From NCBI RefSeq assembly GCF_000143535.2, contig NC_037315.1, positions 682,001 to 746,000 of the forward strand: 64,000 nucleotides of DNA. Direction: 5' to 3'. The DNA comes from Botrytis cinerea B05.10 (lineage: Eukaryota; Ascomycota; Leotiomycetes; Helotiales; Sclerotiniaceae). Each line of letters begins with the position of its first letter. Within the stretch, counting starts at the first letter, position 1. Of the stretch, positions 35,580 to 48,632 are shown piece after piece. Under the pieces are notes generated by a model, which saw only the letters and a program-made list of their open reading frames with translations, was not told the origin of the DNA and ran no database searches. The position numbers and the translations under genes are program-made.

Positions 35580-37125
35580 ATGACTTCTTTAGAAACTCCC
35601 AAGGTTGCACTTATCACAGGAGCAAATGGAATCTCAGGATCCGCCTTGTTGAAGCAACTTTCCCAGAATCCGGTTTGGTAAGTATGCAATAAGGGGGTAT
35701 TTTCCAGCCTCGAAACAAATACGATTCCTTCATCCTTCTTGTCTCCATCTCGACCTCAGACCTCGAACTAAATTTTTCTCTTGATACTAGGACTCGTATC
35801 ATTGCCCTTTCACGATCTCCACCCTCTAATATTCCATCCGATCCCCGTGTCGAATTTCATTCCCTCGATCTCACAGCTACTGCTGGTGAAATTGCCGAGG
35901 CCTTGAGTGCTAATGGACTTACAAATGTCACGCATTTCTTTCATTACGCCTACATACATACCGACTATGACCATCCCAATCACTTGGAAGAGATGACCAA
36001 GAATAATGTGCCTCTATTTGCCAATACGCTCACTGCTATCGATCTCACTTCTCGTGATAGCTGTAAGTATATCCACCGTTTACTTTGGCTCTCCTGGCTG
36101 AAACGTCAAATTCATTCGAGATCTTTACACTGTTCCATGCCATCCGATCCGATGGCTCATTTTTCACCAATCCTCGCAATCAAATGCTGACTCCTCTAAT
36201 ATAGTGCAACGTGTGGTTCTCCAAACTGGAGGAAAGAATTATGGTTTACTTACCTCCCCACCCGTATCAGTACCCCTAACCGAGGATGCTCTTCGGGTGA
36301 CCGATCCTCGATCCCGTAAGCTTCATCACTTCATCTCTATCCATTTCTCAACTTTAAGCTCGCACTTTTTCGAAGACACTTGCATCCCATTTACTCCCAG
36401 ATATATTTTAGCTCTGGATATCAAAAGTTTCTCTGGTGAATTACTAAGTTTTCATCATCATAGTCCCCAACTTTTACTATCACCAAGAAGATTTCCTCTG
36501 GTCACTCTCTGAAGAACGATCTTGGAGTTGGAATGTCACAATGCCTTTCTGGATATCAGGGTATGTAGGGAAATCCGGAAACAGCTGGGTTACATCTGCA
36601 GCCATTTACTTTAGTCTCTGTAAAGTTCTCAACAAACCCGCCATTTTCCCCGGCGGAGAAGATGAGTACTATGGAAAGTGGGACAAGGGACAGCACTTCA
36701 GTACTAGTTGGGTGGTTGCGGAATTCACAGAATGGTTAGCGTTAAATGAAGAACCGACAGTGAAAAATCAGAAATTTAATATTGTAGATGATACGGTTAC
36801 AACATTTAAAGATGTTTGGGAGGGCATTGGAAGGTATCTTGGGGTTGAGACGAAGGTGAAACGGAAATATGATCTGATGAGTGAAGTGAAAGAGATGGAA
36901 AAACAATGGCCGGGAATTGTAGAGCAGTATGGAGTAAGAGATGATGCGTTGAGCATTGTTACATGGGATGCGTTTGTTCATGGGATGGACGCTGGGGAAT
37001 GGGGAAGTGTGGTTAATATGGATAAAGCAAGTAAAGCTGGTTGGACAAAGAGGGTCGATACCATTAAAGAGATGGAAAAGATCTTTGGGGAGATGAAAAA
37101 GGATGGATGGATTCCGAATGTCTGA
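35580..37125 (+). CDS. PRISE-like NAD(P)H-dependent reductase (SDR superfamily)
   Basis: Four exons, 35580-35677, 35791-36062, 36205-36315 and 36464-37125, phases 2, 1 and 1, 380 residues. The N-terminal Rossmann motif is VALITGANGISGSALLKQL. LQTGGKNYG carries the Lys and PNFYYHQEDFLW the Tyr of the NFYY motif; these are the catalytic pair known from plant progesterone 5-beta-reductase/iridoid synthase (PRISE) enzymes, which reduce enone substrates. WISGYVGKSGNSWVTSAAIY and FNIVDDTVTTFKDVWEGIGR are also family-like. Fungal members are often of unknown substrate. It stands alone, with no biosynthetic neighbours, so I infer only an enoyl or ketone reductase. All key residues are present. Confidence 0.9.
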
Positions 37126-40100
37126 GGGGAATTTGGTCGAGATATTTTTCATCATCTAGAAATAAATCTAGGGAATTATATTGTGTTCCTAGTTGGAATA
37201 TCTAGTGCAAAAATCCATCATCTGTCGCTTTCTTAAATGAGGATTCCGCGCTGTGAAAGTTGAGATAGAATCTCAAGACGCATTCTACTGAATTTGATAT
37301 TAGCCATTTCGATCATCAGTGATAATTATTTGGAAAACACTATGAAGATCGGCGAGTGGCAAACTACCAGTCACACTAAACTCGATTGTAACTCATGGCC
37401 TCCATGTATATGTCTTGTCCATTGTTCCATAGAGTCTAATGTTTACTAAAGCTGGAATGTTTTACAATGCCCCTATGTCTGATTTTTCTTACGTGTTGAC
37501 AAATTCATGGGGTATTGTGTTCCTTGGTATAATCATCCGAAACATCTAATACATGTATTCAGACACATCTTACATATACTAGTCATTCAAGACTGTTGTA
37601 TTCCAAACCTAAGCAATATTCGCGGTTCAAACGCCCCGAATGATTTTTATAGGTCAAGTCTTCATCTACGATTTGAGAAGGAATTCTTTTCAAGATTCGC
37701 ATTCTGGGTGTAAGTTGCCCAACTTTTCTTGTTTCCTGAGCGTTTCTTCACCCAAAGAAGAATTCCACTGAGAAACATTGACTTAATGGTCCCGAAGCTG
37801 TCTTCCAAAAGTTGTATTTGATACAGGCTGATGCTTGCTTTTCGAGATCCAATATCCGAGGGACCATAATTGGTTAAGTTGATTCAGAAACTTAATGTGT
37901 TATGTATGACTCAAAGCGGCAGTAGCGATAACATTGTCCGATTAGAACCAGCACACTCGTTTGCAAGCTAAAATCAAGAGACGTCCCTCAAAAAAGTAAA
38001 GAATTATTGTATACGTATACGAGCGAATGATGCATTGCGGGAACCCGCATTCATAACCCAGCAGTCCACCGCAACCAGCTCATATTGGATAAAATTCTAT
38101 AGTAAAAGCGCTAGCTTCACTTAAGAAACCCTCGAAGAACCAATTGATAGTAAGAATTTTCTTGTTCTCGTCATCGAACTTCCAAAAACTATGAGCTAAC
38201 ACAAAAATCAAAAATCACCCTAGTGTTGTCGCGGCACTGATCGTTATAGATATTGATTTTGCCATCCGAGAACATTGCCACCCCTATCGATCGAACTGAA
38301 TTAGTGGTGACCAATCCGCTAGGTAGACAAGCTATTGATTAATTCTGTATATCGACGTAGCAGAATGCATCCACGTCGTCTTCCGAATGTCGAAGTTCTA
38401 TTGATCAATGTGACAAAAGTCCATTTAGGCATGAAGCACGAGTGCTCCACTAATAAGGGAACCACCGAAGATCTTCGTTCAACACGACTTTCAGTTGAGA
38501 CAGACCACGAAAGACATTTAGGAAGACAGACCGAGTGAAGACTCCTTAGAAGTTTTGTGTATAGTGTCAAGTGTTGAAAAGTAAATCGAGTGCATAAGCA
38601 CGAGCCCTTACCTAGTTTCATCTGCCACGTGATTAGAGAGAAAGGAATGTATGTAGGGAGGTGGCGATAAATCTTGTTAGTTTCTTGCTGGTTGGTTTAA
38701 GGCTTGTCAATTTGAAGCAGGTACTTATAGAAAGGTACCTAGTGTACATGCGATACATGATTAGGAACATGAGGGCATATGCAAGATGAAGGCAGAATAC
38801 TCCGCACGGCAGCACGTACCCGTTCATGAGAACTCACGACATTTTTCTTTTTTTGGCCGTTTGCTATGTTCCATATATGTTGGCTAACACCTCTAGAGTG
38901 TTCATTCACCTACCGATTAGCAACCTCACCGCCGTTTTATTAGCACAAAAGGAACGCCAGCTGTATCTTGAGTAAGCTTCAGCATCGCATAGTGATCAAT
39001 TGGTGGCCGAGCAAGAGATCCCAATGGACCTCCCAGCCTAGACTTCCAAAGCGTCGACGTACCTGTTGCATGTGTATCGTTTATCTTTTGATGATTATAC
39101 CTGCAAGTATGAAAGTACCTTCTGCGTATCATGTTTTGTGTGTGCATTTCCAGAGCTCTTGTGGCTATCAATTTCTTGACTAATATGATCATCTAGGTCA
39201 ATATAGCATGTCATTGCATAACTTTTCCCGCAATTCAAGGTTCCAAGAGATGTTCCAACGAGAATCCAACATTAATGTTTGGCATCAGTGGAACACCAAT
39301 TTTTTTTTTTAAACCATACTCCGTACAAGCAAGCAGCTTACATTTCTCCACTATCATGTCTCGTTAGCTCCTTGTCATCTGCGTCAACACTTGCAATCAA
39401 AGTGGACTCGAGAGATATGAACGATATCTTGGACCGCTGCTTGTTCTTACCAACATGGTTTAGACATTTGGACATCTGAACGTCACATTACATTACATTA
39501 CCTAGGTAAATCCGATGGGGTAAACATCTATAAGGTTAGCCCATTATGCACGCCATTAGATCCGGATTTTGGTGGAGTGCCTTTTTGTGGGGGCTGGTGA
39601 ATAAATCTCACGATACTAACAAAACTACCAACGATGTACGTATGTATCTATTCTAGAACTGATCAATCAACACACGCTTTAACACTATCGGTAATGACAA
39701 TCTAGTCCTGATAAATCCAGTGGTTGGAAAATTCCTTAGATCAATAAATGATTACTGCAAGTGCAGATAGAATCAATCAATTAATCTTGGATATGATAAA
39801 TTTATATGTATATCACCTGTGTGTATTCCTCTTCCGAGTCTCGTTCGGAACGTTTGCTCTTCGGGAAAAGTACCCCAGGAAGCTCGGCTATAAAGACATT
39901 CTGCATGCCAGCATGGCTGGCTCCAAGACTAGCTAGCTATCCCTAGACGAAAATCACACCTTCCTAGTTCTAGGCGACGACACCGTCATCCAATGATAGA
40001 AAAGTGGCCTTGCAAATTATCATTTTATCCATTGTCATATGCAATTCACAAGTGGGAACCGTTTTCATCGCGATAAATTCGTGAACTGAAAAGGGAGTGG

Positions 40101-40685
40101 AGAATTAGCAAAGAAACTACATAGCCGCTGCATGTTTTTGGAGAGAAGCTTCACATGTTTGTTTCTCAACGCTTACAGCTGGTACAGTTGTGTGTCTCGT
40201 ACAATTCCAACCAGTTATATTCTTGAATTTACCATCGGACAGCTGTCCAACTGCGGAAATGAAGAATAAGATCAAATTGGGATTTCGGTCACCGGAACAT
40301 TATGCCGGGGGGTAGACGTTTATCATGCTGCCGCATCTGCGCTACGAACTCAATTATGCAGACTACTCTCATGTTGCACTTAAATTATCTGGACCAGTTA
40401 TATACTTCATATCTTCTCTACTTCTATACATTTCCGCAGTTTCCTTTCCTGCAGTTGTCCGGAATTCTTGTCAGAAATCCTTGCTGCATACATATTATGT
40501 TTATGCCCCACCCTGGAGCCACACCACAGAATTAGAGCAATCAACAAATACTCGCACACTGCACCTGCAAAATGGACTCTATTCCTAGTCTTTTCAATAA
40601 AGTTCATGGCATGTCACCGAACATCGTTCCTCATTTCGATCATCATTTTACCACTTGATGAACGATTCTGTCAAAATCAACGACA
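37126..40685. other. Long gene-free spacer
   Basis: 3.56 kb without a supportable gene on either strand. Frames are shorter than 105 codons, lack motifs and have no matching splice partners. The last few hundred bases should be the promoter of the large gene starting at 40686. No terminal repeats or transposase remnants were recognised, but heavily mutated transposon relics could not be excluded by eye. Confidence 0.5.
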
Positions 40686-43600
40686 ATGGGTAAAAGGGAC
40701 GACATATGTTCCTTTCTTGGCTATGAAAAAGATAACCCTACGAAAGATCGTCGGAATCTATTAAAATCTACTTCTGCCTTTTTGGCCGACTACGAAGCTC
40801 GTGGGAACAAGGTGTATGGTCGAAAGGCCGAGTCTATTGGAAGTCGACTATGTGCTGTGAATTTTCTCGAAGAAGAAGGCAGAGGGGAGAGGTTTTGGCC
40901 ACCAACATCAGATGGAAGCCTGGTTTACGAACAAGCTCGTGATAAAAAAATGTGAGAGAAGATTTGTTTTGCTTCTTCTCTGTCGCTGTATTCTGAGAGT
41001 TTCGGTTTCTAGTATCATCGATCATGTAGCCGACCTATTTCTCATCCACGCAAGATCCAACTATAGCAAATTGGTATGTGCTGCTCTTGTCTATTTTTGT
41101 CTTATGAAATATGGCACATCTGATAGATGGTCTCGCTTCATTTCTGATGATTTGCGAGCATGTTAATTTCCCGTGTGGGAGCTAACGCCACAATCATGCA
41201 GCATGCGAAACGGAGGTGCCAAAAACACAATGTTGCCTCCCCACCATCAAATGTTAACAATGAACATATTAGCAACAAACCCTCGGCCTCGAGTACACCT
41301 GAAGTATTTCTTTCTGTAACACTTTACCCTTCAACTCCAGATACTAATTGTACATATAGGAAACGTACCTGGAAGACGAAGAGCCACAATTTACTTATAG
41401 TTCGTCTTTAATGACCATTAAGCCAGAGTTGTGCCTTACACCATGGTTAGATCCGCCAAAAAGGTTTGATCGTAACGTGGCTATGCCGTGGGCAGAGCGT
41501 ATTGACCCCAAAAACCTTCCAGATCCACCGGTTCGATTGGGGAAGGATTGGTTGTCACAGGTTGTTCTCTCAAATAGCAAATTTTTGTGGAAGCTAACTT
41601 GCGCTTAGAAGAGTGTACAATGGCCCAGTGCAGTTGATAAGGAAATTCAGTACTTTATGCATAGATGGCTGTTTTATTACACACCTGATCTAGAGAATGG
41701 CGCAGATGACGGAATTCAAAGCCTCGTGAGTCTCTTGAGGAAGAAAGAGGGTCCAAGTGCGGAGCTTGACGGCACGCAACTTCGAGAATTCAGAAAGCGA
41801 ATTATCGATAGAGTAAAACATTGGACAGAGACATTCATCAATCATCAGTTTATCGAATTACAAGGCGACGGTGTTCCTCAGATGAGTGCAAGATTTCGCG
41901 CAATATGGACCACCCTAAAGTATGACACACCTACTCCACGCGTCAGTAATCGAAGACGTAGTGTTGAAGAAGAATTGCCGCCAGAGACCCATCGCAAGCG
42001 ACGAAAACTTTCGAAGAAATCCGAAGACAATGCACTAGATAGTAGTAGATCAAAGAGAAAACCATGGACCGAGAATGCATGGAGACGCAAGACAATTCCA
42101 CCCCCCGCGGACATGACATTCCCGAATCTTATATCTAGAAAAAGCTCTAACATCGATCCCGTGACTGTGATGGTGACGGCTGGGGAAAATGTTAACGAAG
42201 AAAGTAATGAAGAGAGGTTTCAAAAGTTGGAAGTGCATGAAGTACCTGAGGTATGATTTATTCACCGCAAATTCAGTTTTCATTTTTGTTACTATATCTG
42301 ACCATGTTTAGCACACGATCCAAAATTCAAAAATCTCTGTCGAAATACCTTTACCTTGCAAAAGCATATCTAACAAAGCTGATGTATTTATCAAGATGGA
42401 AGAGGAATCGACGATAGAGGTGTCACAGCTAGGGACGACAGTAACCGAATTATCGGACGATAATCGATTCAGCGAAGCAAAAAGAGTAGCAGTACCTACC
42501 AAAGGGGTAGTCATCAAATCCCCATCTCCAAATCCAGATGATACAGTTACACTTGAGACAACGCCTCCACATGTGCAGGACAACATACAAGGGCCCGAAG
42601 CCAAGTCAATTCTCTCACATCAATCAAGCAATACGTCAGAAGGTCGAAATCTCTCACCACAATCTGAATTGCTGGATACCATTGTCATGCCAAACCAATC
42701 ATCGGAAACGATCGCAGATGGTCCACTAATTGACAAAGTTGTCGGTGCTCAAGCAGAAGTAATTGACTCTCAGTTATCAACCCGGATCGAGCATCCGAGT
42801 CAACTTTTACAGACTGCAGATGTACGTTCATCTCCAAAAGTCAAAGAAGATCTTGAACTTCGTATCGAAGTGAGCACTCAGCCGATTGAGCTAGACGGGG
42901 AAGACTTTACAAAAGGGCCGACCCCAAAGCAATTGGAAGACCAGGTTGATGAGCCTCGAAGAGCCGTCCCAACAATTCATCAAATTATAATGGAGAATGA
43001 TGATCGCAATACCTCTGATTCTATCACCCCACCAGAGACTCTATCATCAGAAAATTCAAAAAAATGCGGCCCTTTCAACGACACCAAGATTTTGAACCAG
43101 CTTTTCTCGTCCAATGCTTCCCGAGCCATCGATACCCAACGAACCCGTGGCACTTCCAGTATTTCACCAACATCAAGCGCTGATATGCATACGCATGAAA
43201 TGGACAAGAATCTCTTTCCCAGAACCACAACCCAGAATAGTGTATTGCCACGTGCCTCGCCATCGATCGAGCTTGCTCCAAAAGAAAGTCCTCCTGAAAA
43301 ACTCTCACACCAGGGCGATATAATTACAGTCAATAATGCATTCACAGAGGGTTTGAGCAATTTGTCACAAATTCCAAAGACTGCCAAGCCTCAATCTGGT
43401 CATTCCAATCAAATTCCCTCGTTAGATGTTCTAGAAACGAGCCAGAAATCATTCGAGAGGAATGATTCTAATTTGACACGAACCCCCTTGCCGTCAGGTC
43501 CATTGACGTCGGAGACCGGCCAGGAAACGTCAACTCTATTGCCTATTGTCAGGCAATCTACAACAACCATATCAGACTACCCCAAGTCAGACGTATCGTC

Positions 43601-46600
43601 TCCAGTACTACCTCAAAATCCTGTCCAGGAACCTCAAGCAGCTTTCCGTGATCCATTGGTTTCAGGTTTTCAACCTATAAATCGACCGATGTCAAGTCTT
43701 GCTTTGCAATCTTCCCCTGCCCCCATATCCCAAAGTTCCGCGGGGGTATATAAGTCATCGATTGCACCACAACAAGTTCGAGATCAACGACAAAGCAAGC
43801 AGATGAATGAGACACCAAAACAAAGTGAAGCCATATTCCCGCAAATTATTACACGCGAACCTGGCAGGTCATCAGAGCCCTCTTGGACCCGGAACGTACA
43901 TCTCAACTCATATCCAGTGAACTCTCAGAATGGCGTCTACCCCATGGCATTTGTTAGTAAACCGACAGCATCAAAAAACGACATTTGGATGCAAGAAACT
44001 TCACGAAAAAGGCAATTGGAGCAAACGAATACCAAGCCTCGAAAAACAAAGTCAAGAAAGAAGTCAACGCCATGCGAAAAGCCGACTATGGAATCTGGCA
44101 CTGCTCAGTATCCACTGGCTTCGTCAGCTCCCGCGAGCCAAAATACAACACCTTCTGTGATTCAAATACAATCTCCGCGACAACCTGAATATGACCAAAA
44201 GCGTTCTCCTAAGCCACCGCATCCAGAACTCATCAATCATCTGAGAATTATGGACGAAAAGATGGGTACGAATTCTGGTGCATCTTATCAGTACCATCTT
44301 AAGACCACAAACTCTCCTTCAATAATCTCAAATCAACAGTCGAATAATCATGGTCGGAATATGGATCAGAGTAGGACGAACAATTATGATTCCAGGCAAG
44401 AGAATAGTATCTCGAATCAGATCGTCTCGCAAGAACAGGTGCATTTAAATCGAAAGAGGTCGTCAGAGGATTGGAGTAATACTAAGAGTCCTGTGGGTAT
44501 GCATCACTCGACTTCTGTTGGGTCTCCAGCACAATCTCAGCGAACTTCCAGCATGTCGCAAAAACGAACGTCAATCCCCGAAACTATACAAATCTCTCGT
44601 ATGGAGCAAGAGAGGTTCCAACACGGTATGCAACAAAACAGAAGATTGCCCAATGCTGGAGAAAATAAATTTGATTCTCAAAATGGCAAGCAACAAATTT
44701 CGAACCTCCCCAAACTCGACATACAGATCAAAATAAACCCTGTGGCGTTTACAACTCAGAATCAAGTACCGTCCAAGGAGAACGCTCAAAACAGAGCTGA
44801 CATTGAAATTCGTAATCAGTGGCCCGATTCTGCACATATGGGTCAGTCCGAATCCGTGCGTTTGCGGGAGGCAGAAGCGAGGCATGGGGCTTCTATTAAT
44901 AGTGGAACGGGGCGTATAATTTCCAAAAGCCCTTCGATGTCAAGTCCTAAGACTTCGCAACATCTCAAGGACTTACAGGGGACGCAAGACAGAGTTTATA
45001 ATCATGCCCAACAGTCAAACCCAGCACAAACCAATCAGCATCCCAGCCAACAGTCCCAAGGACCAAAGACTCACAGCCAGACTCAAGTCAATTCTTCCTC
45101 TCCAGAATTGTATCGATCCCAGGACCCATGGTGGAACTCGTTAGCTACGGATTATAACATATCCACAATTCCCAAACAACCATCAAGATATGTCCCTCAA
45201 ACTAGTACTAATGTATTACACAATCGCACGATGGCCAATACTACCCCAGTCTCAATAGTACCAAGTGCGTCACAGGTACAAGTAGGAAGTCAAGAGTCTC
45301 TACCTGACATGAGACAAGCTGCACCCCAAGCAACAGAACGTCCGCATTCCACGGGAAGTCAGGCCTCCAAAGTATTTCACCAAACACCAGAGAGCCAACG
45401 CGTCAAGTACTCTTCGACAACGCCAGCTAATACACAGAACTCACCACCGCAAAATTACTCTGTCGATGAAGATGCGGCACAGCCGTCACAGACTCAAATT
45501 TTTAATCCATCTGGTCAAAGTGCGCAATCGCAATTTGGTGTTCGACCCTCAACTTCCCAAAATGAATTCTCCAAGCAAGCTCCGAGTAAGTCATCGAATG
45601 AAAGCACGCCGTCACCAAGCAACCAGTCTCATCAGCCTGTAACTCAACCTTCGAATCGTCCCCTCACATCTTCGAAAAGCCAATACAATAACAATGCGAC
45701 CAGTCAACATTCTCATACACAAGCGTCTAGCTTTCACCGTCAAGCCACCAACCAGCATCACGTTCAGCCCGCTATCATCCAAAGTCCAGTGACACAAAAT
45801 CAGTTTGCCAATCGCCCCCCTGCCCAATTCTCTCCTGTACAGCCGTCGTTTCCCCAGAACCGATATACCGACCCATCTCCAGTACAACAAGCTTCTACAG
45901 CTCCAGGCTCTTACACTCCAGAGCATAATGGGCAACAGAGAGCAACTTCACAATATCAGTATCCGAAACGGCCACAGCAACCGCAACAGCCAGCTGAACC
46001 TCAAATTACTTCGACACACGCACAGCAAAATTTTTACAATGAGCAGAATCCTCATGATCGTACAAAAAGCACATTCAATGGCGCCAGTCCTCAAACGATA
46101 ATGCATTCAGTCAGTGCATCTCCAATGCAGTCCCCAATAAATCAGATCCCTGCATCTCAGCCGTCATTGGCAACTACGATGTCTGCTATACTAAACCCTA
46201 GGCTTCCGCCAACACCGCCAACACCAGCTATTGTTCTTGCTACTGGATCAGATCCCATGTCAAAGTTCCCACCTATTAATCAATCTATGTCTGGAAACAC
46301 TCCGCGACAACAAGCGTCTGCCATTATAACAACTCCGAAAATTAACAACAATTCTCATCATTACCATCCGGCGACATATCCTCCACGGCAGCAAGCAACT
46401 GTTATGAACTCTGCACCTAAGCTCGACACCACCTCTAAATATTCGCCCTCCGCTCAATCTCTAGCTACGCCACAACAAACACCGACAACACCTCATGGTG
46501 CAAGACCGAAACTCGATTTCTATCTCCAACGTTCCAGTTCCTTAATTGACACTAGTATATCTTTCTCTTATCAATATATGGAATCACTTTCCTTACCGAA

Positions 46601-46850
46601 TTTGTTTGCCTTTTTCTCCCAACGCTCCGGTATACCTTCAGAGAGATTAGACGACCTTACTTTCCGATGCATGTTTGGAGAGTATCAACAATTTGTGATT
46701 GGAAAGAATATGGGAGACGGAGAATGGAAGCGAGCTCGAAAGAGAATATGGAGGAATTGGGACAGAGATGTTAAATCTGCGAAACAAAATGGAGATGATG
46801 CAGATGAAGAATTTTGGGAAGTTAACATTTTGATTGGGAGGTGTGCATAG
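40686..46850 (+). CDS. Very large low-complexity protein, long member of a convergent paralog pair, unknown function
   Basis: Reconstructed from six exons: 40686-40951, 41013-41073, 41202-41303, 41360-41560, 41609-42250 and 42312-46850, intron phases 2, 0, 0, 0, 0, giving about 1,936 residues. Residues 1-110 form a domain (CSFLGYEKDN, GRKAESIGSRLC, RFWPP, YEQARDKKM) that resembles the N-terminus of the gene at 48633-50980. A second shared block at about 215-290 includes IQYFMHRWLFYYT and RKRIIDRVKHWTETFI, followed by a basic nuclear-localisation-like cluster (HRKRRKLSKK). Residues about 430-1820 are disordered and rich in Gln, Ser, Pro, Asn and Thr. The last 115 residues are a folded domain (SLSLPNLFAFFSQRSG, GDGEWKRARKRIW). 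Probably nuclear. No known family recognised; the start could lie further upstream. Confidence 0.8.
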
Positions 46851-48632
46851 ATGGCTGGCCGCATTTTCCACCTCGATTAATTTCATCCGTATTATATATT
46901 GTACATACTGATTATAAAATCTTTGAATATCTCATTTGGATGTCGACAGTGTCTCAATTGACTGTTGTGAAGTCTTTCATTGTATGGACCACATAGCAGG
47001 ATATTCATTGGTTTGCCTACCACCTCTAAACTACACTCACTGCAAGCCACGCCTCAGCCAGAGTCAGTATTTTTACGCCTCCGGCAGCCAACCCGAGATT
47101 GATGTTTCGAAAAACGCCAAGGGGTGAGACTTACAACCGATATCCACTTTAGCCGATAAACGTCGTTGTAACGATGTCTACAGCCGTTAGCCGACATCCG
47201 TTACAATTTTATGCCGTTACATCGAAACATTTCGAAATAAATTGAAATGTTGGTGATTCAATATTCTGCGCCCCTTCAAGATCTCAACGTGCATGAAACT
47301 AATAGGTAATACCGACCAGCATAGAAAATGTGACGAATCTATCATCTGCCTAACAATAATACGCGTGAAGGCAACCCCATTTGGGAGTAATGCGTAACAC
47401 GTACAGGATTAATATATGCATATGCACGATTCCTGGTTCGCGTGATCATTTTTACCAACCAACTGTTGGTGTTCACATGCCGAACAAAGAAAACAGATGG
47501 TTATGAGCGGAAGAGATTTTTTTATGCAAATTTCAGACGAATCCAAGAAATGATTAAGATTGGTGACTAGAGTGATTGGATGGAATCTGTATCAGATTTT
47601 ATGTGTGTGCATGTGTCCGCCAGGGGAAAGAGGCAAATACGAATTGACAATATGTCGGTATTCATGAAGATTGCAGGGGAGAATATCTAAATCTAACAAC
47701 TTGGTGAGATGCATGACTCAGTCATATAATATTTGAGCATATTCCTATGAGCCTTCCAGTTGGGGACTGTCAAGACAATCATATCATTTGTCAACAAAGA
47801 AGATGTGTTGTCAGTTTCCTAGCTCTAAATTGCCAAGAACAGAAAGACTTCTCTGCAAATCGGCTCAAGGGTATATGATATTTTCCTGGACTACGCATCG
47901 ATTCTATGGATATCGGTTAGACTTGTTGCTTTTGAGAAGAATTATGGCTAGTCTCCACGCTGTGCAACCAGGTGAGTAGAGTTCACTCTTGAGAAATTGC
48001 GCATGTGATAGCCGCAATAAAAATATCTAATAAAGATACGAACCCAACACTCAGTAAAAGGCGCCATCAGTAATGAGCGAATATCTAGTGACTTCAGAAA
48101 ATACGACCACCATTTATCTCAGACTGCAGAACTGGCTTGAGTCTTAGTAAACTGCTTTGGATGTAACGTATCCATTTACTGGCATGTCGCTTGGCAGCCT
48201 GGCAAGGCTTGCAGAGGAAGAACGAGTAGGCTCGATCAGAACTAACACGTGTTCAAGAGCTTTCTTTCTGAGTTTCACTTTCGAATCGAAATCAGATGGC
48301 AATGTCTATTTGCAGGTCTCCCCTGATATCTTACTTAATATAACGATGGTTCTGCGATGAAAGTTCTGGGAATGCAGAAAGATAAAATAAGAAGAGAAGA
48401 GGCCGATTGAGGTTCCGAGGCCATTGAATCCTGTTTTTGAAACGGTCTCCATACATGTGACTTTCAATCCCAGTATTAGAGTATAATGGGATTCTTTCCA
48501 AATACTATGTGTAGGTGTGGGAAAATCTGAATTTTCACAGTAAAAACAGAAGTGGGTTAAGAATGTTTATTGGACAAACGCATTTCTTCTCGGTAAAGGC
48601 TCCATACAAACATGTTTCCCATCAAGTCAGTC
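46851..48632. other. Spacer between the 3' ends of the two paralogs
   Basis: 1.8 kb between converging genes, so both 3' UTRs belong here. AT-rich; one imperfect palindrome around 47225-47250 (ATTTCGAAATAAATTGAAAT). No gene and no recognisable mobile element. Confidence 0.55.

Noticed and set aside
40302..40607. Short overlapping frames just before the long paralog (e.g. 40325-40588)
   Set aside because: Cys/Leu/Tyr-rich without conserved features; the other paralog has no counterpart to them, so they are treated as promoter sequence.
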